From: Thermoactinospora rubra
GTDB lineage: Bacteria; Actinomycetota; Actinomycetes; Streptosporangiales; Streptosporangiaceae
Assembly (NCBI RefSeq): GCF_002093975.1
Contig: NZ_MSZZ01000011.1
Location: forward strand, 62,001 to 126,000
Direction of reading: 5' to 3'
DNA length: 64,000 nucleotides
Positions 25,188-34,009 of this stretch are shown one piece after another; the first letter of the stretch is position 1; the number at the start of each line of letters is the position of its first letter. The translations under genes and the position numbers were made by a program. Below the pieces are notes generated by a model that was not told the origin of the DNA, searched no databases, and was given only the letters and a program-made list of their open reading frames with translations.

Positions 25188-25996
25188 CGACCGTCGCCGC
25201 GCCGATGCCGTCCACGCTGAGCATCGGCCTGTCCCGGGCCGCCTACGAGCTGAAGGTCTTCTTCCGCGAGAAGGACCAGGTCGTCTTCACCTTCGCCTTC
25301 CCCATCGTCTTCCTCGTGCTACTCGGCTCGATCTTCGCCGGGACCATGGAGGGCGTCAGCGTCTCCCAGCTCTACACGGCCGGGCTGATCGGCGCGGGCG
25401 TGCTGAGCGTGAGCATGCAGAACCTCGGCATCACCATCGCCATCGAACGGGAGCAGGGCATGCTCAAGCGCTTGTCCGGCACCCCGATGCCGCGGACCGC
25501 CTACTTCCTCGGCAAGATCCTCAGCGTCCTGGTCATCGGCGTCGTCGAGGTCGCGCTGCTGCTGGCGGTGGGCGTGACGATGTACGACCTGCGCCTGCCC
25601 TCCGACGCCGCCGGCTGGCTCACCTTCGCCTGGGTGTTCGTGCTCGGCCTGACGGCCGGATGCCTGCTCGGCATCGCCCTCAGCAGCCTGGCCAGGTCCG
25701 ACAAGAGCGCCTCCGCGGTCATCACGCTGCCGTTCATCGTGCTGCAGTTCGTCTCGGGGGTCTACATCCCCTTCAACCAGCTGCCCGACTGGCTGGCCAC
25801 GGTCGGCTACGTCTTCCCGCTGAGCTGGATGTGCCAGGGCTTCCGGTCGGTGTTCCTGGGCGAGGCGGGCGCGGTGCTGGAACGGTCCGGCGGCTACGAG
25901 CTGGACCGGGTGGCCCTCGTCCTGGGACTGTGGATCATCGGAGGATTGGTGCTGTGCCTGACGACGTTCCGCTGGAAGAGCCGGCGCGAGGGATGA
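25184..25996 (+). CDS. ABC-2 exporter permease
   Basis: A 270-residue ABC-2 family membrane protein with six predicted segments. A cytoplasmic amphipathic N-terminus (AAYELKVFFREKDQ) precedes the first helix. The loop EREQGMLKRLSGTPM is the typical ABC-2 signature. Couples with the upstream ATPase; ATGA overlaps both sides. Substrate not predictable. Confidence 0.9.
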   Translation: MTTVAAPMPSTLSIGLSRAAYELKVFFREKDQVVFTFAFPIVFLVLLGSIFAGTMEGVSVSQLYTAGLIGAGVLSVSMQNLGITIAIEREQGMLKRLSGTPMPRTAYFLGKILSVLVIGVVEVALLLAVGVTMYDLRLPSDAAGWLTFAWVFVLGLTAGCLLGIALSSLARSDKSASAVITLPFIVLQFVSGVYIPFNQLPDWLATVGYVFPLSWMCQGFRSVFLGEAGAVLERSGGYELDRVALVLGLWIIGGLVLCLTTFRWKSRREG

Positions 25997-27141
25997 GCCG
26001 GGCCGGGCGGCACGCCTGGGAGAAGCTGTGGGGCTGGGAGCTGCTGCTCCTCGTCACCGTGGTGGTCCCGGTCGTGTTCGCCCTGCTCGGCGACCTGCCC
26101 GCGCGAGAGAAGGCCATCGTGGCCTGCTGCCTGCTGGCGATCCTGCCGCTGTACGCCTTCATGGGCCGCCCGGCGATCGCCAGGGAGGACCGGCGCACGG
26201 GCCTGGTCTACCTGGCGCTGGTGACCGTCCTGTACACCGTCGGCGTCCTGCACTTCTCCGAGACCACGTTCACGCTGTTCGGGCTGTGCCCGCAGTGGTT
26301 CTTCGTCCTGCCGGCCCGGCGGGCGGTCTTCGGGGTGGTCGCGCTCAGCCTGCCTCCCGCACTCGTGGCCCTGTCGGAGGAGGAGCCGGTGGGCGCCTTC
26401 TTCGACGTGATCGTGATCCTCATCACGGCGGTGTTCTTCTCCACCGCCTTCGGCATCTGGGTGGAGCGCATCACCCAGCAGAGCCAGGAGCGGGCCGAGC
26501 TGATCGAGCAGCTGGAGGCGACCAGGGCGGAGCTGGCGCGGCTGTCGGCCGAGCGCGGCGCCCAGGAGGAGCGGGAACGGCTGGCCGGGGAGATCCACGA
26601 CACGCTGGCCCAGGGGTTCTCCAGCATCATCATGCTCATCCAGGCCGCGCAGACCCAGGCCGATCCCTCGCGGCACCTGGCGCTGGCCGTCCAGACCGCC
26701 AAGGAGAACCTGGCCGAGGCGCGGGCGCTCATCTCGGCGCTGACGCCCGCGCCGCTGGAGTCCTCCTCGCTGGTGGAGGCGATGCGGCGGATCGCGGCCA
26801 GGACCGGCGAGGAACTGGGCGCGCACGTGGGCTTCGAGGTGCGCGGCGCCGCCCGGCCACTGCCGACCCGCGTCGACATCGCGCTCGTGCGCGCGCTCCA
26901 GGAGGGGCTGGCCAACGTGCGCAAGCACGCCGCCGCCCGCGAGGTGCGGGTCGTGCTGGAGTACGGCGAGCGCCTGGTCCGGCTGGAGGTCGGCGACGAC
27001 GGCGCGGGGTTCGACCCCGGCGCGACCGAGGGGTTCGGCCTGCGCACCATGCAGAGCAGGGTCGCCCAGGCGGGAGGCACGCTCCAGGTGCGCAGCGCCG
27101 TGGGGGAAGGGACTACGGTGACGGTGGAGGTGCCCGCGTGA
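25993..27141 (+). CDS. DesK-type membrane sensor histidine kinase
   Basis: A 382-residue kinase. Residues about 10-165 hold five or six hydrophobic helices without an extracellular domain. A coiled coil (about 155-195) leads to the H-box ERERLAGEIHDTLAQG, then HATPase_c with GLANVRKHA and DDGAGFD. The short-loop membrane domain suggests sensing within the bilayer, as for DesK and LiaS. Overlaps permease and regulator genes by 4 bp. Confidence 0.9.
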   Translation: MSRAGRHAWEKLWGWELLLLVTVVVPVVFALLGDLPAREKAIVACCLLAILPLYAFMGRPAIAREDRRTGLVYLALVTVLYTVGVLHFSETTFTLFGLCPQWFFVLPARRAVFGVVALSLPPALVALSEEEPVGAFFDVIVILITAVFFSTAFGIWVERITQQSQERAELIEQLEATRAELARLSAERGAQEERERLAGEIHDTLAQGFSSIIMLIQAAQTQADPSRHLALAVQTAKENLAEARALISALTPAPLESSSLVEAMRRIAARTGEELGAHVGFEVRGAARPLPTRVDIALVRALQEGLANVRKHAAAREVRVVLEYGERLVRLEVGDDGAGFDPGATEGFGLRTMQSRVAQAGGTLQVRSAVGEGTTVTVEVPA

Positions 27142-27755
27142 TCCGCCTGCTGATCGTCGACGACCATCCCGTCGTGCGGGAGGGACTGCGCGGCATGCTG
27201 GAGGCCGACCCGGGCATCACCGTCGTGGGCGAGGCCGCCTCGGGCGGCGAGGCGGTCGTGCGCGCCCGCGACCTGCGGCCCGACGTGGTGCTCATGGACC
27301 TGCGGATGCCGGGCGGCGACGGGGTGAGCGCGACCGGCCGCATCCTGGCCGACCGGCCGCAGACGCGGGTGATCGTGCTGACCACCTACGAGACCGACCA
27401 GGACATCGTGCGCGCCGTCGAGGCGGGCGCGGCCGGTTACCTGCTGAAGGACACCAGCACGGCCGACCTGCTGGCCGCGGTCTCCGCGGCGGTGCGCGGC
27501 GAGACGGTGCTGTCGCCCTCGGTGGCGACCAGGCTCGTCAGCCGCATGCGCGCCCCGGCGGCCGAGTCGCTGACCCCGCGCGAGACGCAGGTGCTGGCGC
27601 TGGTGGCCAAGGGCATGAGCAACGGCGAGATCGGCAGGGCGCTGTTCATCAGCGAGACGACGGTCAAGACCCACCTGCTGCGGATCTTCGGCAAGCTCGG
27701 CGTCTCCGACCGCACGGCCGCCGTCACCACGGCCATGGACAGAGGGTTGCTCTAG
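27138..27755 (+). CDS. LuxR-type response regulator of the ABC module
   Basis: A 205-residue regulator. The receiver begins LLIVDDHPVVREG, with phosphoacceptor Asp in VLMDLRMPG. The HTH contains LTPRETQVLALVAKGMSNGE. GTG start inside the kinase stop region. Likely binds the palindrome at 24303-24318 to control its own operon. Confidence 0.92.
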   Translation: MIRLLIVDDHPVVREGLRGMLEADPGITVVGEAASGGEAVVRARDLRPDVVLMDLRMPGGDGVSATGRILADRPQTRVIVLTTYETDQDIVRAVEAGAAGYLLKDTSTADLLAAVSAAVRGETVLSPSVATRLVSRMRAPAAESLTPRETQVLALVAKGMSNGEIGRALFISETTVKTHLLRIFGKLGVSDRTAAVTTAMDRGLL

Positions 27756-27778
27756 TAAGCGTTGCCTTACGGCATTAT
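27755..27778 (+). promoter_or_regulatory. Operator-like palindrome overlapping the aldehyde dehydrogenase promoter
   Basis: GTAAG-6 nt-CTTAC (27755-27770) immediately precedes CATTAT (27773-27778), a likely -10, with the ATG 9 nt further on. The palindrome would cover the -35 region, fitting repression by the TetR-family regulator encoded downstream. Confidence 0.45.
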
Positions 27779-27787
27779 CGTGACGGC

Positions 27788-29272
27788 ATGACGGTGACCT
27801 CCGAATCAACGACCTTCGATTCGACGAACCCGGCGACCGGCGAGGTCGTGGGCAGCTACCCCAAGCAGACCGCCGAGGAGGTGCGCGAGGCCGTCGGCAG
27901 GGCGGAGGAGGCGGCCCGGTGGTGGGCGGACCTCGGCTGGGCCGAGCGCAGGCTGCGGCTGCTGGACTTCAAGGCCGTCCTCACCCGCGAGGCGCGGTCG
28001 CTGGCCCGGCTGGTCCACGAGGAGACGGGCAAGCCGGTGGGCGACGCCGCGCTGGAGATCGTCCTGGCCGTCACGCACCTGGACTGGGCCGCCCGCAACG
28101 CCCGCAAGGTGCTCGGCCCGCGCCGCGTCCGCACCGACCTGGTCACCCTCAACATGGCGGCCACGCTGGAGTACCTCCCGCTGGGCGTCGTCGGCGTCAT
28201 CGGGCCGTGGAACTACCCGGTCTTCACCCCGATGGGCTCGATCGGCTACGCCCTGGCCGCCGGCAACGCGGTGGTCTTCAAGCCCAGCGAGTACACCCCG
28301 GGTGTCGGCGTACGGCTGGCCGAGCTGTTCCGCGAGTCCGTGCCCGAGCAGCCGGTCTTCCAGACGGTGACCGGCCTGGGCGAGACCGGGGCGCACCTGG
28401 CCGGGGACCCGCGGGTCAAGAAGATCGCCTTCACCGGGTCCACGGCGACCGCCAAGCGCGTCATGGCCGCCTGCGCGGAGAACCTCACGCCCATCGTGGC
28501 CGAGTGCGGCGGCAAGGACGCCTTCATCGTCGACGCCGACGCCGACGTGGCGGCCGCGGCCGACGCCTGCCTGTGGGGCGCGATGTCCAACGCCGGGCAG
28601 ACCTGCGTCGGCGTCGAGCGCGTCTACGTCGTCGACGCGGTGTACGAGCCGTTCATGAAGGCGCTGCGCGAGAAGGCGGCGGGGATCAAGGCGGGCGAGC
28701 AGTACGGGCCCATCACCATGCCGGGCCAGCTCGACGTCATCAAGCGGCACATCGACGCCGCCGCCAAGAGCGGGAAGGTCGTGCTGGGCGGCCCGGAGTC
28801 GGTCCGCGCGCCGTACGTCGACCCGGTCATCGTCGAGGACGTCCCCGAGGACTCCCCGGCCGTGCGCGAGGAGACCTTCGGGCCGACCATCACCGTGCGC
28901 CGCACCCGGGACGCGCAGGAGGCGCTGGAGCTGGCCAACGCCTCGTCGTACGGCCTGGCGGGCACGATCTTCTCGCGCAACGCCCGGCGGGCCACGGAGC
29001 TGGCCAGGCTCATGCGCAGCGGCATGACCGCCATCAACTCGGTGATCTCCTTCGCCGCCATCCCCGCGCTGCCCTTCGGCGGCGTCGGCGACTCCGGCTT
29101 CGGCCGCATCCACGGCGCCGACGGGCTGCGGGAGTTCGCCCGGCCCAAGGCGATCTCGCGGCAGCGCTTCGCCGTTCCCGGCATGAACCTGACCAGTTTC
29201 ACCCGCGGTGAGGCGGAGATGGAGCGCTTGTTGAAGCTGGTCACGTTCATCCACGGCCGCCGGAAAAGGTAA
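27788..29272 (+). CDS. NAD(P)-dependent aldehyde dehydrogenase
   Basis: A complete 494-residue ALDH. Cofactor helix GPWNYPVFT, FTGST, the general base Glu in AECGGKD and the catalytic Cys in NAGQTCVGVERVYV are present. The sequence is close to succinate-semialdehyde or long-chain aldehyde dehydrogenases; the C-terminal hydrophobic tail expected of the fatty-aldehyde type is short here. Paired with a TetR regulator 68 nt downstream. Confidence 0.9.
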   Translation: MTVTSESTTFDSTNPATGEVVGSYPKQTAEEVREAVGRAEEAARWWADLGWAERRLRLLDFKAVLTREARSLARLVHEETGKPVGDAALEIVLAVTHLDWAARNARKVLGPRRVRTDLVTLNMAATLEYLPLGVVGVIGPWNYPVFTPMGSIGYALAAGNAVVFKPSEYTPGVGVRLAELFRESVPEQPVFQTVTGLGETGAHLAGDPRVKKIAFTGSTATAKRVMAACAENLTPIVAECGGKDAFIVDADADVAAAADACLWGAMSNAGQTCVGVERVYVVDAVYEPFMKALREKAAGIKAGEQYGPITMPGQLDVIKRHIDAAAKSGKVVLGGPESVRAPYVDPVIVEDVPEDSPAVREETFGPTITVRRTRDAQEALELANASSYGLAGTIFSRNARRATELARLMRSGMTAINSVISFAAIPALPFGGVGDSGFGRIHGADGLREFARPKAISRQRFAVPGMNLTSFTRGEAEMERLLKLVTFIHGRRKR

Positions 29273-29281
29273 GTCTTTTCC
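29262..29281. terminator. Inverted repeat across the ALDH stop codon
   Basis: GGAAAAG-6 nt-CTTTTCC is a perfect 7-bp inverted repeat spanning the stop codon. It is AT-rich for this genome. It could be a weak terminator or an operator for the TetR gene that starts 59 nt later. Confidence 0.4.
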
Positions 29282-29340
29282 AAATTGGATCATCCGTCGA
29301 TAATGGTGGGTTCTGGGGGCCCACGATCACGACGGACGGG

Positions 29341-29967
29341 GTGCGGATGAACCGGTCCTACCGGGGCATGTCAGCTGAACAACGGCTGGCCGACAGACGA
29401 GAGCGGCTCATGTCGGCCGCATACACGCTGTATGCGAGCCTGGGCTTCGCCGCGACGACGATCGAAAGGCTCTGCGCGGAGGCGCGCATCTCCAACCGCG
29501 CCTTCTACGAGTGCTTCGGAAGCAGGGAGGAGTTGCTTCAAGCGGTCCACAGCCGCTGCATGGAAGAAAGCCTCGCCGTGGTGTCCCAGGCCTTACAGGA
29601 GGCCTCGGACGAGGGCATAGACCAGCAGATCAGGGCGGGCATCGAGGCGTACATGGCGTTCGCGACCTCCGACCGGAGGCGGGCCCGCATCCTGCACCTG
29701 GAGGTGCGCAGGTCCGGACATGTCCTCACCAACGCCCGGCAACGCGGCGTCGAGGCCTTCGCCCAGCTCATCGAGGACACGATGAAGGACACCGCGCCTT
29801 CCCCTCGCATCAACCCCCACCTGCTCGCCCTGGCGCTCATAGGAGCGATCCAGGAGCTGCTCATCGAGTGGGTCGTCAACGATCCGCCGCCGCCGGTGGA
29901 GCAGCTCGCCGAGGTGGCCGTCCACATCTTCCACAGGGCCTACCTGCCGGCCGGCGACCCGGCATGA
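29341..29967 (+). CDS. TetR-family transcriptional regulator
   Basis: A 208-residue TetR protein. The N-terminal HTH reads LMSAAYTLYASLGFAATTIE then RISNRAFYECFGSREELL. The C-terminal ligand domain is of the AcrR/FadR-like kind. It likely controls the upstream aldehyde dehydrogenase. GTG at 29341 or ATG at 29347 are both possible. It contains a TTA codon at 29593, the rare leucine codon read by bldA tRNA. Confidence 0.88.
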   Translation: MRMNRSYRGMSAEQRLADRRERLMSAAYTLYASLGFAATTIERLCAEARISNRAFYECFGSREELLQAVHSRCMEESLAVVSQALQEASDEGIDQQIRAGIEAYMAFATSDRRRARILHLEVRRSGHVLTNARQRGVEAFAQLIEDTMKDTAPSPRINPHLLALALIGAIQELLIEWVVNDPPPPVEQLAEVAVHIFHRAYLPAGDPA

Positions 29968-29969
29968 GG

Positions 29970-30004
29970 GAGGGGCAGGAGCGGCTGATCGCCACCTGCC
30001 CCTC
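29970..30004. terminator. Strong bidirectional hairpin
   Basis: GAGGGGCAGG (29970-29979) pairs perfectly with CCTGCCCCTC (29995-30004); the loop can pair internally (GCG/CGC). It sits between the convergent TetR and STAS genes and has no T-tract. Confidence 0.65.
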
Positions 30005-30049
30005 GTCTATCGGCTTCCGGCGCACTCCCGAACCCACCGGAGACCGCCC

Positions 30050-30367
30050 TCACGCCGCCGCTGCCGCGGACGCCTCCACGCACAGGACCCGATTCAGCCG
30101 GGTCACGGCCAGCACCCGCATCACCCGCGGCGGCACATTGCGGAGCACGAGGCGGCGATGCGCGCCAAGTGCGCGCCGATGCGTGCCCACGAGCACACCC
30201 AGGCCGGTGGCGTCGATCATCTCCACCGCGGACAGGTCTGCCACCAGATCTCCGTCGCCGGAGTCGACCGCCTCGTGCAGCCTCTGGCGCACTCCCGCGA
30301 CGGTTCCGGCGTCGAGCCGCGATCCGATCACGACCACCTGCGCTCCGGGAGTACCGCGAACTCGCAT
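30050..30367 (-). CDS. STAS-domain anti-sigma factor antagonist
   Basis: A single-domain STAS protein of 105 residues (VVVIGSRLDAGTVAGVRQRL, VADLSAVEMIDATGLGVLVG). The phosphorylatable residue of SpoIIAA-like proteins would lie in the MIDATGLG segment, where Thr replaces the usual Ser. It probably binds an RsbW-like kinase encoded elsewhere in a partner-switching network. No partner gene is adjacent. Confidence 0.85.
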   Translation of the reverse strand: MRVRGTPGAQVVVIGSRLDAGTVAGVRQRLHEAVDSGDGDLVADLSAVEMIDATGLGVLVGTHRRALGAHRRLVLRNVPPRVMRVLAVTRLNRVLCVEASAAAAA

Positions 30368-30452
30368 GCCTCCTCCTCATCTACGCCGCGGTCGTCACGC
30401 GGCGTAGCCATACACCCTCAGGCGGTGCACTTACTTCCTTAGGGCTACCCCG

Positions 30453-31049
30453 TTACAGCCATCCCATGTCAGCCGCGATGCGGATCGCCGTGATCCGGTT
30501 GCCCGCGCCCAGCTTGGTCATGGCGCTGGACAGGTAGTTGCGGACGGTGCCCTCCGTCAGGTGCATGGCCCGCGCGATCTCGCCGACCGACGAACCGGCG
30601 GCGGCCAGCGCCAGGGCGTCGCGCTCACGCTCGGTCAGCGGGTTCTGCGCGGCCATCATCGCGGAGGCGGCCAGCTCGGGGTCGAGGTAGCGGCCGCCGG
30701 CGTGCACCTTCCTGATCGCGTTGGCCAGCTCGGCCGCGGGGGCGTCCTTGGGGATGAAGCCACGCACCCCGGCCGCCAGCGCCCGGCGCAGGTAGCCGGG
30801 GCGGCCGAAGCTGGTGAGGATGACGACGGCGTGCCCGGGCGGCAGCGACTCGGCCACCGCGATGCCGTCCTTGCCGGGCATCTCGATGTCGAGGACGAGC
30901 ACGTCGGGCCCGTGCCGCTCCACCGCGGCGGCCACCTCGTCCCCCCTGCCGACCTGGACGACCACCTCCAGGTCCGGCTCCAGGCCCAGCAGGGTGGCGA
31001 TGGCCTCCCGCACCAGGTGCTCGTCGTCGGCGAGCAGGATCCTGATCAC
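30453..31049 (-). CDS. LuxR-type response regulator of the second ABC module
   Basis: A 198-residue DesR-like regulator. The receiver begins ILLADDEHLVREA, with Asp in VLDIEMPGKDG. The HTH includes LTERERDALALAAAGSSVGE. Last gene of the four-gene minus-strand operon. Its likely target is the palindrome at 33965-33982. Confidence 0.92.
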   Translation of the reverse strand: MIRILLADDEHLVREAIATLLGLEPDLEVVVQVGRGDEVAAAVERHGPDVLVLDIEMPGKDGIAVAESLPPGHAVVILTSFGRPGYLRRALAAGVRGFIPKDAPAAELANAIRKVHAGGRYLDPELAASAMMAAQNPLTERERDALALAAAGSSVGEIARAMHLTEGTVRNYLSSAMTKLGAGNRITAIRIAADMGWL

Positions 31050-32192
31050 TTACCCAACCTCTCCACCGTGCTCACCGTGCTCCGGGCGGCGCGGCGGGCC
31101 GCCGTACGGGATCTTGGCCGACAGGACGTACTCGCCGGGCCTGGGGCCCGGTCCGGCGGTCAGCGTGCCGCCCAGGGCGGTGACGCGCTCGGTCATCCCG
31201 ATCACGCCGCTGCCCGCCGTGCCGGCCGGACCCCGCATCCCGTCGTTGGCCAGCGTGAGCTCCACGCGGTCGGGCGCGGCGGCCACCGTGATGCGGCACC
31301 ACGTGGCGTCGGCGTGCCGCAGCACGTTGGTGCTGCCCTCGCGCACCAGCCAGGCCAGCACCGTGCCGACCTCGTGCGGCAGCTCCTGGCCGGGCAGCCG
31401 CAGCCGGCAGGCGATGCCGGCGGCCTCCAGCACGGCCCGCACGCTGCGTAGCTCGGCGGCCAGGTCGACGGTGCGGTAGCCCTGCACGACCTCCCGGATC
31501 TCGCGCAACGCCTCCCTGGCCAGCCCGCGCGCCTCCCTCATCTGCGTCTCGGCGGCGGCCGCGTCGGTTCCGGCCAGCCGGGCGGCGAGCTCGCACTTGA
31601 CCGCGATGGCCGACAGCCTGTGCCCCACCACGTCGTGCAGGTCGCGGGAGAACCGCAGCCGCTCCTCGGTGACCGCCAGCTTGGCCTGCGCCTCGCGGCC
31701 CTCCTGGGCGGCCGCCACCACCTGCCAGAACCAGAACTGGAACCGGCTGGCCAGCACGGTGATGCCGCCGACCACGCCGTAGAAGAACAGCACGCCCTCG
31801 CCGGGCGACAGCGCGTAGCTGACGGCGAGCGTGCCCAGGTAGACGAGGACGGCGACGAGGCGGGTCGTGTTCAGCACGGCCAGCGCCCCCCAGCAGATCC
31901 CCAGCAGCCCCATGGGGATCGGCTCCCGGTTGAAGACCACCATGAGCGCGACGGCGATGGCCGCGGTGGCGGCCAGCTCCCTGATCGCGACGCGCCCGGC
32001 GACGGCGGCCCTGGCGGCCCGCACATAGAGATGGCTGAACAGCGCCAGCGCCGGGACGGCCACCGCGAACCCCAGGAGCAGATTGTCCGGCTTGTCCGTC
32101 AGGTAGACCGCCAGGCCCATCCAGGGCATGACGACGACCCCGGCGACCGACCACAGGGTCGCCCGCCGGAGCCGCTCGAACTGCCGGGTCAT
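31050..32192 (-). CDS. DesK-type membrane sensor histidine kinase
   Basis: A 380-residue kinase. Five or six membrane helices occupy about residues 15-160. The H-box is RLRFSRDLHDVVGHR, followed by HATPase_c with REGSTNVLRHA and a glycine-rich GVIGMTERV. The ATG at 32192 overlaps the permease stop (ATGA), which decides the start against an in-frame ATG 99 bp upstream. It abuts the regulator gene without a gap. Confidence 0.9.
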   Translation of the reverse strand: MTRQFERLRRATLWSVAGVVVMPWMGLAVYLTDKPDNLLLGFAVAVPALALFSHLYVRAARAAVAGRVAIRELAATAAIAVALMVVFNREPIPMGLLGICWGALAVLNTTRLVAVLVYLGTLAVSYALSPGEGVLFFYGVVGGITVLASRFQFWFWQVVAAAQEGREAQAKLAVTEERLRFSRDLHDVVGHRLSAIAVKCELAARLAGTDAAAAETQMREARGLAREALREIREVVQGYRTVDLAAELRSVRAVLEAAGIACRLRLPGQELPHEVGTVLAWLVREGSTNVLRHADATWCRITVAAAPDRVELTLANDGMRGPAGTAGSGVIGMTERVTALGGTLTAGPGPRPGEYVLSAKIPYGGPPRRPEHGEHGGEVG

Positions 32193-32986
32193 CCGCGTCT
32201 CGGATCCCACCGGAACAGCCACCTCGCCAGCAGCGTCGCGACGATCAGCCACGCCACGAGGGCGCCGAAAGAAGGAAGCGCGGCCAGCCACTGGTGCACA
32301 ATATCCACTTTGTCACCATTCGGAGTGACACCCGAGTAGGCCATCCGCATCAGCCCCACGATCGGGGTGGACGGCAGGATCTCGGCGGCCACGCGCATCG
32401 GCGTGGGCATGTCCCCCAGAGGCACCATGACCGGCGAGACGAACAGGGCCAGCAGGATGACCGGCGTCACGGCGAGCTGCGCCAGCTCGGCGTTGCGCGA
32501 GATGCCGGAGAAGGCGGCGGCCAGCGGCTCGAACACCGCCACGCCGAGCACCGCGGCCACGATCATCAGGGGGACGTTGACCGGCAGCTCGCCGGTCTTG
32601 TGGTGGATCCAGACCGCCAGCACGGCCAGCTGCACCGCGTAGACCGCCAGCGCGCCGAGCCCGGCACCCCCCATGATCGCCACCGGGGAGGGCTGGCCGC
32701 CGAGCAGGCGCTTGAGCACCAGCTCCTCCCGCCTGCTGGTGAAGGAGCTCACGAGGTTGAGGAACACCGCGAACACCAGCATCATCCCCGGCAGGCCGGT
32801 GAGCACGAACAGCCCCTGCGGCCCCTCGGCCCCCATGCCGAACATGAAGCCGAGCAGCAGCGGCATCAGCATCGCGTTGAACAGCGCCGTCTGGTTGCGT
32901 CCCAGCAGCCTCAGGTCGACGCGCGCCAGCCGTACGGCATGCAGGATCTCGGTCCTCACCATCCCGGTCCCTATCTCGATCCTCAT
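32189..32986 (-). CDS. ABC-2 exporter permease
   Basis: A 265-residue six-helix ABC-2 permease. The cytoplasmic loop SRREELVLKRLLGGQ is characteristic, and the DLRLLGRNQTALFNAMLMP start is typical. Couples to the ATPase with which it overlaps by 4 bp. Substrate unknown. Confidence 0.9.
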   Translation of the reverse strand: MRIEIGTGMVRTEILHAVRLARVDLRLLGRNQTALFNAMLMPLLLGFMFGMGAEGPQGLFVLTGLPGMMLVFAVFLNLVSSFTSRREELVLKRLLGGQPSPVAIMGGAGLGALAVYAVQLAVLAVWIHHKTGELPVNVPLMIVAAVLGVAVFEPLAAAFSGISRNAELAQLAVTPVILLALFVSPVMVPLGDMPTPMRVAAEILPSTPIVGLMRMAYSGVTPNGDKVDIVHQWLAALPSFGALVAWLIVATLLARWLFRWDPRRG

Positions 32987-33885
32987 CGCCTGCCCGCCTT
33001 CACCACGCCGAGGAAGACGTCCTCCAGCGTCCCCGGCCGCACCTGGAGCCGGTCGAGCGCCACCCCGTGCTCGTCGGCCCAGGAGAACAGCCGGCGGAGG
33101 GCGTCGTGCGCCCCGCCCGGGAGCGTGTAGACGACCTGCCTGCCGTTGACCACCGGCGCGACGCCGCCCAGGGCCGGAGGCGGCACCTGCGGGATCCGGA
33201 AGGCGATCCGGTCGCCGCTCCCGGCCACGACGTCCTCGACCGTGCCGTAGGCGTGGATCACGCCCTCGTGCATGATCGCCAGCCGGTCGGCGAGCCGCTC
33301 GGCCTCCTCCAGGTAGTGCGTGGTGAGCAGGATCGTGGCGCCCTCGGCGCGGAGCTTGCCGATGACCTCCCAGGTGGCCAGCCGCGCCTCGGGGTCCATG
33401 CCGGTCGTGGGCTCGTCGAGGAACAGCACCTCCGGCCGGGACACGACGGCCATGGCGAGGTCCAGGCGGCGCTTCTCGCCGCCCGACAGCTGCCTGACCT
33501 TCGTCCTGGCCCTCGCCGTGAGGCCCACCAGCTCCAGCGGATCCTCCTCCAGCGGGGCGCGGCCGGTGTCGGCGCACATGCCCCGCCACAGCTGGATGGT
33601 CTCCGCCGTGGTCAGGTCGCCGAAGAAGCCCGCCTCCTGGAGCATGATGCTCATCCGCGGCCGCAGCACGCGCCGGTCGCGATACGGGTCCAGCTCCAGC
33701 ACCCGGACCCGGCCCCCGTCTGCCCTGGCGAACCCCGCCAGGACCTCCATCGTGGTGGTCTTGCCCGCGCCGTTGGTCCCGAGCAACGCGAACAGCTCCC
33801 CCGAGCCCACCTCGAACGAAATCCCCCTCACCGCCTGGTAGCCGCCGTAGCTGCGGCGCAACTCCTCGACCTCGATGGCGTTCAT
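32983..33885 (-). CDS. ABC-2 exporter ATP-binding subunit
   Basis: A 300-residue ATPase. Walker A GTNGAGKTT, signature LSGGEKRRLDLA, Walker B VLFLDEPTTG and the switch TTHY are intact. The C-terminal 80 residues are the accessory domain common in DrrA-like exporters. First gene of the minus-strand module ATPase, permease, kinase, regulator, a mirror arrangement of the one at 24.4-27.8 kb but not a recent duplicate by sequence. The start codon lies 1 nt after a stable hairpin. Confidence 0.92.
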   Translation of the reverse strand: MNAIEVEELRRSYGGYQAVRGISFEVGSGELFALLGTNGAGKTTTMEVLAGFARADGGRVRVLELDPYRDRRVLRPRMSIMLQEAGFFGDLTTAETIQLWRGMCADTGRAPLEEDPLELVGLTARARTKVRQLSGGEKRRLDLAMAVVSRPEVLFLDEPTTGMDPEARLATWEVIGKLRAEGATILLTTHYLEEAERLADRLAIMHEGVIHAYGTVEDVVAGSGDRIAFRIPQVPPPALGGVAPVVNGRQVVYTLPGGAHDALRRLFSWADEHGVALDRLQVRPGTLEDVFLGVVKAGRR

Positions 33886-33886
33886 G

Positions 33887-33906
33887 GCCTCGATCCTGGT
33901 CGAGGC
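33887..33906 (-). promoter_or_regulatory. Hairpin touching the ATPase start codon
   Basis: GCCTCGA-6 nt-TCGAGGC ends 1 nt before the ATG at 33885. On the mRNA the only Shine-Dalgarno-like bases (AGGA in the loop, GAGG in the stem) are inside the structure. It could lower or regulate translation initiation. Confidence 0.4.
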
Positions 33907-33964
33907 GCGATCTCGCAGGTAGTCGCCGATGTCAGCGGTTCGGGATGAGGAGCGCGGAGCTCGC

Positions 33965-33982
33965 CCATGACATCTGTCATGG
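33965..33982. promoter_or_regulatory. Palindromic operator of the second ABC module
   Basis: CCATGACA-TC-TGTCATGG, a perfect 8-bp inverted repeat with a 2-bp centre, lies 80 bp upstream of the ATPase start. Its sequence differs from the operator of the other ABC module. A likely binding site of the LuxR-type regulator at 30453-31049. Confidence 0.55.
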
Positions 33983-34009
33983 ACGCCGCCCCGCCCCCAG
34001 GGGCCCGGA

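Noticed and set aside
24366-33885. Recent duplication of the ABC/two-component module
   Set aside because: The four proteins differ throughout (different loops, HTH sequences and operators), so they are old paralogues or separate acquisitions.
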